From JAWKTM01 sp041399085 (GTDB lineage: Bacteria; Planctomycetota; Planctomycetia; Pirellulales; Pirellulaceae), in NCBI GenBank assembly GCA_041399085.1, contig JAWKTM010000048.1, forward strand, positions 1 to 55,142: a DNA stretch of 55,142 nucleotides, given 5' to 3'. Under the pieces are notes generated by a model. It ran no database searches. It saw nothing but the letters and a program-made list of their open reading frames with translations, and was not told the DNA's origin. Made by a program: the position numbers and the translations under genes. Below, piece by piece: positions 52,218-55,142 of the stretch (the first letter of the stretch is position 1; every line of letters begins with the position of its first letter).

Positions 52218-52846
52218 ATGAATCGATATCGAATACGTATTCGTTTCCGCAAGGAGGATGATCTACGACTGATCAGCCATCGTGATCTGGTGCGCGCATT
52301 CGAACGGATGTTTCGACGCGCGAACCTGCGGCTGGGCATGAGTGAAGGGTTCCATCCGAAACCTCGCATGACGTTTCCTTCGGCATTGTCGCTTGGTATT
52401 CGCGGCGCCGATGAAGTGATGGAATTTGAATTGGCGGAAGAAACACCGACGGACTTGCTAACCGAACTGCTCGAGCGTCACGCGCCGCCGGGATTGGTCA
52501 TCACCGAAGTGACCGCCCTGGCCGAAGGTCAACGCAAGGCACGTGCCGCTCGGTTTGTCTACGAGTTTCCGGTGCCAAGCGACCGACGCGCGGACATTCA
52601 GCAATCGATTGACGAGCTGCTGGCCGCCGAATCTCGCTGGATTACCCGCGAAAAGCCCCCGACCACGATCGATGTGCGAGCCGGTTTGGAATCCTTGGAG
52701 TACTGCGACGACCAGGTGCGATTCACCTTGGCCGCCGACCAACCCGGAATTGTGCGACCTCGCGAAGTCTTGTCCGCCCTGGGACTCGACGATTTGGAAT
52801 CCGAGGAGCTTACCTCACCCGTGCCCGTGTGGAGTTGCAAACGTGA
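52218..52846 (+). CDS. DUF2344 / TIGR03936 family protein, one frameshift near the end
   Basis: The ATG at 52218 starts two bases after the ptsI stop. The protein reads MNRYRIRIRFRKEDDLRLIS and SHRDLVRAFERMFRRANLRL, then MSEGFHPKPRMTFPSALSLG, the family signature. It is about 210 residues. Near 52813 one base must be dropped to obtain the expected ending TRARVELQT and the TGA at 52844-52846; in the uncorrected frame the reading runs on to 53243. The family is often linked to radical SAM proteins (TIGR03960) and to RNase E/G; here RNase E/G follows, but the radical SAM gene is absent. Function is not established. Confidence 0.82.
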
Positions 52847-52959
52847 AGCTTCTACAATGACCGTAGCGCTCACATCGGCCGCCGCCCCCGCAAAAACGGC
52901 TGCCCACCGTGGATCACTCGCTTACGCTTCCATCAACGAAGTTAAGCGAAAGTGGTCAT

Positions 52960-54582
52960 ATGAAGAAAGAAATGCTGATCAACGTCTCATAGCCCGAGGG
53001 TGCCGGATTGCCATCATTGAAGACGGAGTGCTCGAAGAGCTGGCTGTACATCGAACGCGCCAGCCAGAACAACTACGTCGGCAACATCTACAAGGGAAAG
53101 ATTGTCAATCTCGAGCCCAGCATTCAAGCGGCTTTCGTCGACTTCGGCGTCGGGCGCAATGGGTTTCTGCACATCAGCGACGTCGAACCGCAATACTTCC
53201 GCCAAGGCGGTTTCGATCCCGATCAAGCGGTCGAGCGAAATAGCGACGCCGAATTTGATGACGACGAGGACGACAACGGCGATGGTCGCGGCAAAGGACG
53301 TGGCGGCCGACGTCGCCCGTTTCGTGGCGGTCGCCCGCGTGTAAAGCCGCCAATTCAAGAGATCTTCAAGCGCGGCGACGAAGTGCTGGTGCAAGTGATC
53401 AAGGAAGGCATCGGCTCGAAAGGCCCGACGCTGTCCACCTACATCAGCATCCCGGGCCGCTATCTGGTGTTGATGCCGGCGCTTGGCCGAGTCGGCGTGT
53501 CGCGCAAGATCGAGGACGAAGCCGAACGACGCAAGCTGCGCGATATGTTGCTCGAGTTGAATCCGCCGAAGGGCTTGGGCTTCATCGTCCGCACGGCCGG
53601 CGTGGATCGCACGCGCAAGGAGCTGTCGCGCGACATGGCCTACCTGCTGCGGCTGTGGAAAGTGATCGTCGGCCGCATCAAGAAGCACCCTGGGCCGGTC
53701 GACATCTACGAAGAAAGCGACATGATCATTCGCACGATCCGCGACATCTTCACGTCGGACGTGGACGCGATTTATATCGACCAGCAAGAAGCTTTCGAGC
53801 GGGCCCGCGACTTTTTGCAATTGGTTATGCCGCGGCACGTACATCGGCTGCAAATGTACGAAGGCAAAGAGCCGCTGTTCCACAAGTACAACTTGGAACG
53901 CGAGATCGCACTGATTCACAAACGCGAAGTGCCGTTGTCGCGCGGCGGTTCAATCGTGATCGATCCGACGGAAGCCTTGGTTGCGATCGACGTCAACAGC
54001 GGCAACTTCCGCACGGATGACTCGGCCGAGGAAACCGCCTATCAATTGAATCTGTCGGCGGCTCGCGAGATCGCTCGCCAGCTTCGGCTGCGCGATCTGG
54101 GCGGCGTGATCGTGAACGACTTTATCGACATGCGAAAAGAATCGCATCGGCGTAACGTCGAACGAGCGCTGCGCGACTCGCTGCGGCGCGATCGGGCTCG
54201 CACCAAGATCCTCCGCACCAGCCCGTTCGGCTTGATCGAAATGACTCGCCAGCGGATTCGCCCCAGCCTGAAACGCAGCGTCTACTCGGATTGCCCGTGT
54301 TGCAGCGGCCGCGGCGTGGTGAAGACCGCCGAAAGCATGTCGATCGAAGTGATCCGCATGTTGATGCTCGCCAGCCAGCAGCCCAATGTTTCGCGCGTGA
54401 CGATTCGCGTGAACGACCAAGTTGCCTCGTACTTGAACAACAAGAAGCGGAAGGAAATCACGCAGCTCGAAGATTCCGGCACGCTCACCGTGCAAATCCT
54501 CGGCAGCGAAGGGCTCTATCCCGAGCACCTCGATCTCGACTGCCGCGACAAGGAAGGCAAGGAAATCGTGCTGCCGCTGTAA
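52960..54582 (+). CDS. rng: RNase E/G family ribonuclease, frameshifted near its start
   Basis: The likely start is the ATG at 52960 (MKKEMLIN). Two frameshifts, near 52990 and 53040, separate it from RIAIIEDGVLEEL and then from the main frame (YIERASQNNYVGNIYKGKIV). From there the protein is intact: S1 domain (AAFVDFGVGRNGFLHISDV), interrupted by an acidic then RG-rich insertion (FDDDEDDNGDGRGKGRGG), catalytic Asp residues in VAIDVNSGNF and NDFIDMRKESH, and the zinc-link CPCCSGRG. The long RNA-degradosome tail of RNase E is absent, so the architecture is closer to RNase G. It processes rRNA and mRNA. An ATG at 53008 is in the main frame but would miss the true N-terminus. Confidence 0.9.
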
Positions 54583-54604
54583 CGCCCCGCCCACGGAAAT
54601 CGAC

Positions 54605-55142
54605 ATGTCCGAACAGCCCTACGACATCATCATCGGCCTCGAAGTCCACGTGCAATTGCAGACGCAAACAAAGCTGTTCTGCCGCTGCAGCACGCGCTTC
54701 GGCCAACCGCCGAACACGCAGACGTGCCCGGTTTGTATTGGCCTGCCCGGTTCGCTGCCGGTGATGAATCGCGAAGCGTTCGCGCTGTCGCTCCGCACGG
54801 CCGTCGCGTTGAACTGCCAGATCCCAGAGTTCACCAAATGGGATCGCAAGCAGTATTACTATCCGGATTTGCCCAAGGGATATCAGATCAGCCAATACGA
54901 TCTGCCAATGTCCGAGCACGGTTGGTTGGAGATTAGCGATCCCAAGGGCGGCTTCGAGCCGAAGCGGGTTCGCATTCTGCGAGCTCACTTGGAAGAAGAC
55001 GCCGGCAAGAGCATGCACGATGAAGTCGCCGGCAAATCGGACAGCCGCATCGACTTGAATCGCACCGGCACGCCGCTGCTGGAGATCGTCAGCGAGCCCG
55101 ATATGCGTTCGCCGCTGGAAGCCAAAACGTATTTGCAGGAGT
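54605..55142 (+). CDS. gatB: Aspartyl/glutamyl-tRNA amidotransferase subunit B (3' end cut by window)
   Basis: The ATG at 54605 opens a frame that runs off the window end after about 179 residues. It matches the GatB N-terminal kinase-like domain: IIGLEVHVQLQTQTKLFC, the zinc cysteines around CRCSTRFGQPPNTQTCPVC, KWDRKQYYYPDLPKGYQISQ, and IDLNRTGTPLLEIVSEPDM. GatB activates and transfers ammonia from GatA onto Asp-tRNA-Asn or Glu-tRNA-Gln. It starts 22 bases after the RNase E/G stop. gatA and gatC are not in the window. Confidence 0.96.
   Translation, partial: MSEQPYDIIIGLEVHVQLQTQTKLFCRCSTRFGQPPNTQTCPVCIGLPGSLPVMNREAFALSLRTAVALNCQIPEFTKWDRKQYYYPDLPKGYQISQYDLPMSEHGWLEISDPKGGFEPKRVRILRAHLEEDAGKSMHDEVAGKSDSRIDLNRTGTPLLEIVSEPDMRSPLEAKTYLQE

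Noticed and set aside
53014..53919. A 301-codon minus-strand frame opposite the RNase E/G gene
   Set aside because: It has no recognisable domain, whereas the plus strand is a well-conserved nuclease.

Overview
This window looks like chromosomal DNA of a high-GC planctomycete, probably Pirellulales-like. The evidence is the combination of families: a giant CSLREA/beta-helix/cadherin-like surface protein, two DUF1559 pseudopilin-like proteins, a DUF1501 Tat protein paired with a PPC-domain protein, a DUF1080 protein, a zinc-ribbon/PEGA/trypsin fusion, an FG-GAP repeat protein, and GlnRS together with GatB. No rRNA, tRNA, CRISPR array or transposase gene was recognised.

Layout. 1-5558: giant surface protein, cut by the window start and broken by many frameshifts near 1.66-2.41 kb. 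5.8-7.7 kb: a cytochrome P450 and a small unknown gene. 7.7-18 kb, mostly minus strand: a membrane-anchored trypsin-like protease, an 826-bp gap with a 21-bp tandem array, a probable PQQ-type sugar dehydrogenase / DUF1501 / PPC operon, and a TPR-GT9-like protein. 18.1-27.2 kb: metallophosphoesterase, FG-GAP protein, a lipoprotein bracketed by two REPIN-like elements next to DUF1559, a DusB-like enzyme, a secreted FAD oxidoreductase and a second DUF1559 protein. 27.3-33.1 kb mixes frameshifted genes (tadA, DUF1080, VanZ, a Tat phosphoesterase) with the intact rpmE-prfA-prmC block, followed by glnS and a PNPOx-like gene.

35.7-44.7 kb is the most unusual part. It is an all-plus-strand accessory module: cupin, ThDP enzyme, ASRT-family sugar-binding-like protein, enolase-superfamily dehydratase/racemase, a GlcD-GlcF-like FAD/Fe-S dehydrogenase with a C-terminal membrane helix, a DUF296 protein and a Tat-exported xylose-isomerase-like TIM barrel. 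I infer a pathway for oxidising a sugar acid or hydroxy acid; its substrate cannot be read from the sequence. 44.7-48.9 kb holds a TPR protein and a FecR-like membrane protein with duplicated anti-sigma-like N-terminal modules.

49.1-55.1 kb is a housekeeping/regulatory run on the plus strand: hpf, ptsN, HPr, enzyme I, DUF2344, RNase E/G and gatB (cut by the window end). The PTS proteins have their phosphorylation residues but there is no sugar permease, so a regulatory phosphorelay is likely.

Caution: many genes are split by clustered single-base frameshifts, including tadA and the RNase E/G start, which are normally indispensable. Sequencing or assembly indels are the likeliest cause, so broken genes here should not be read as true pseudogenes without checking the reads.
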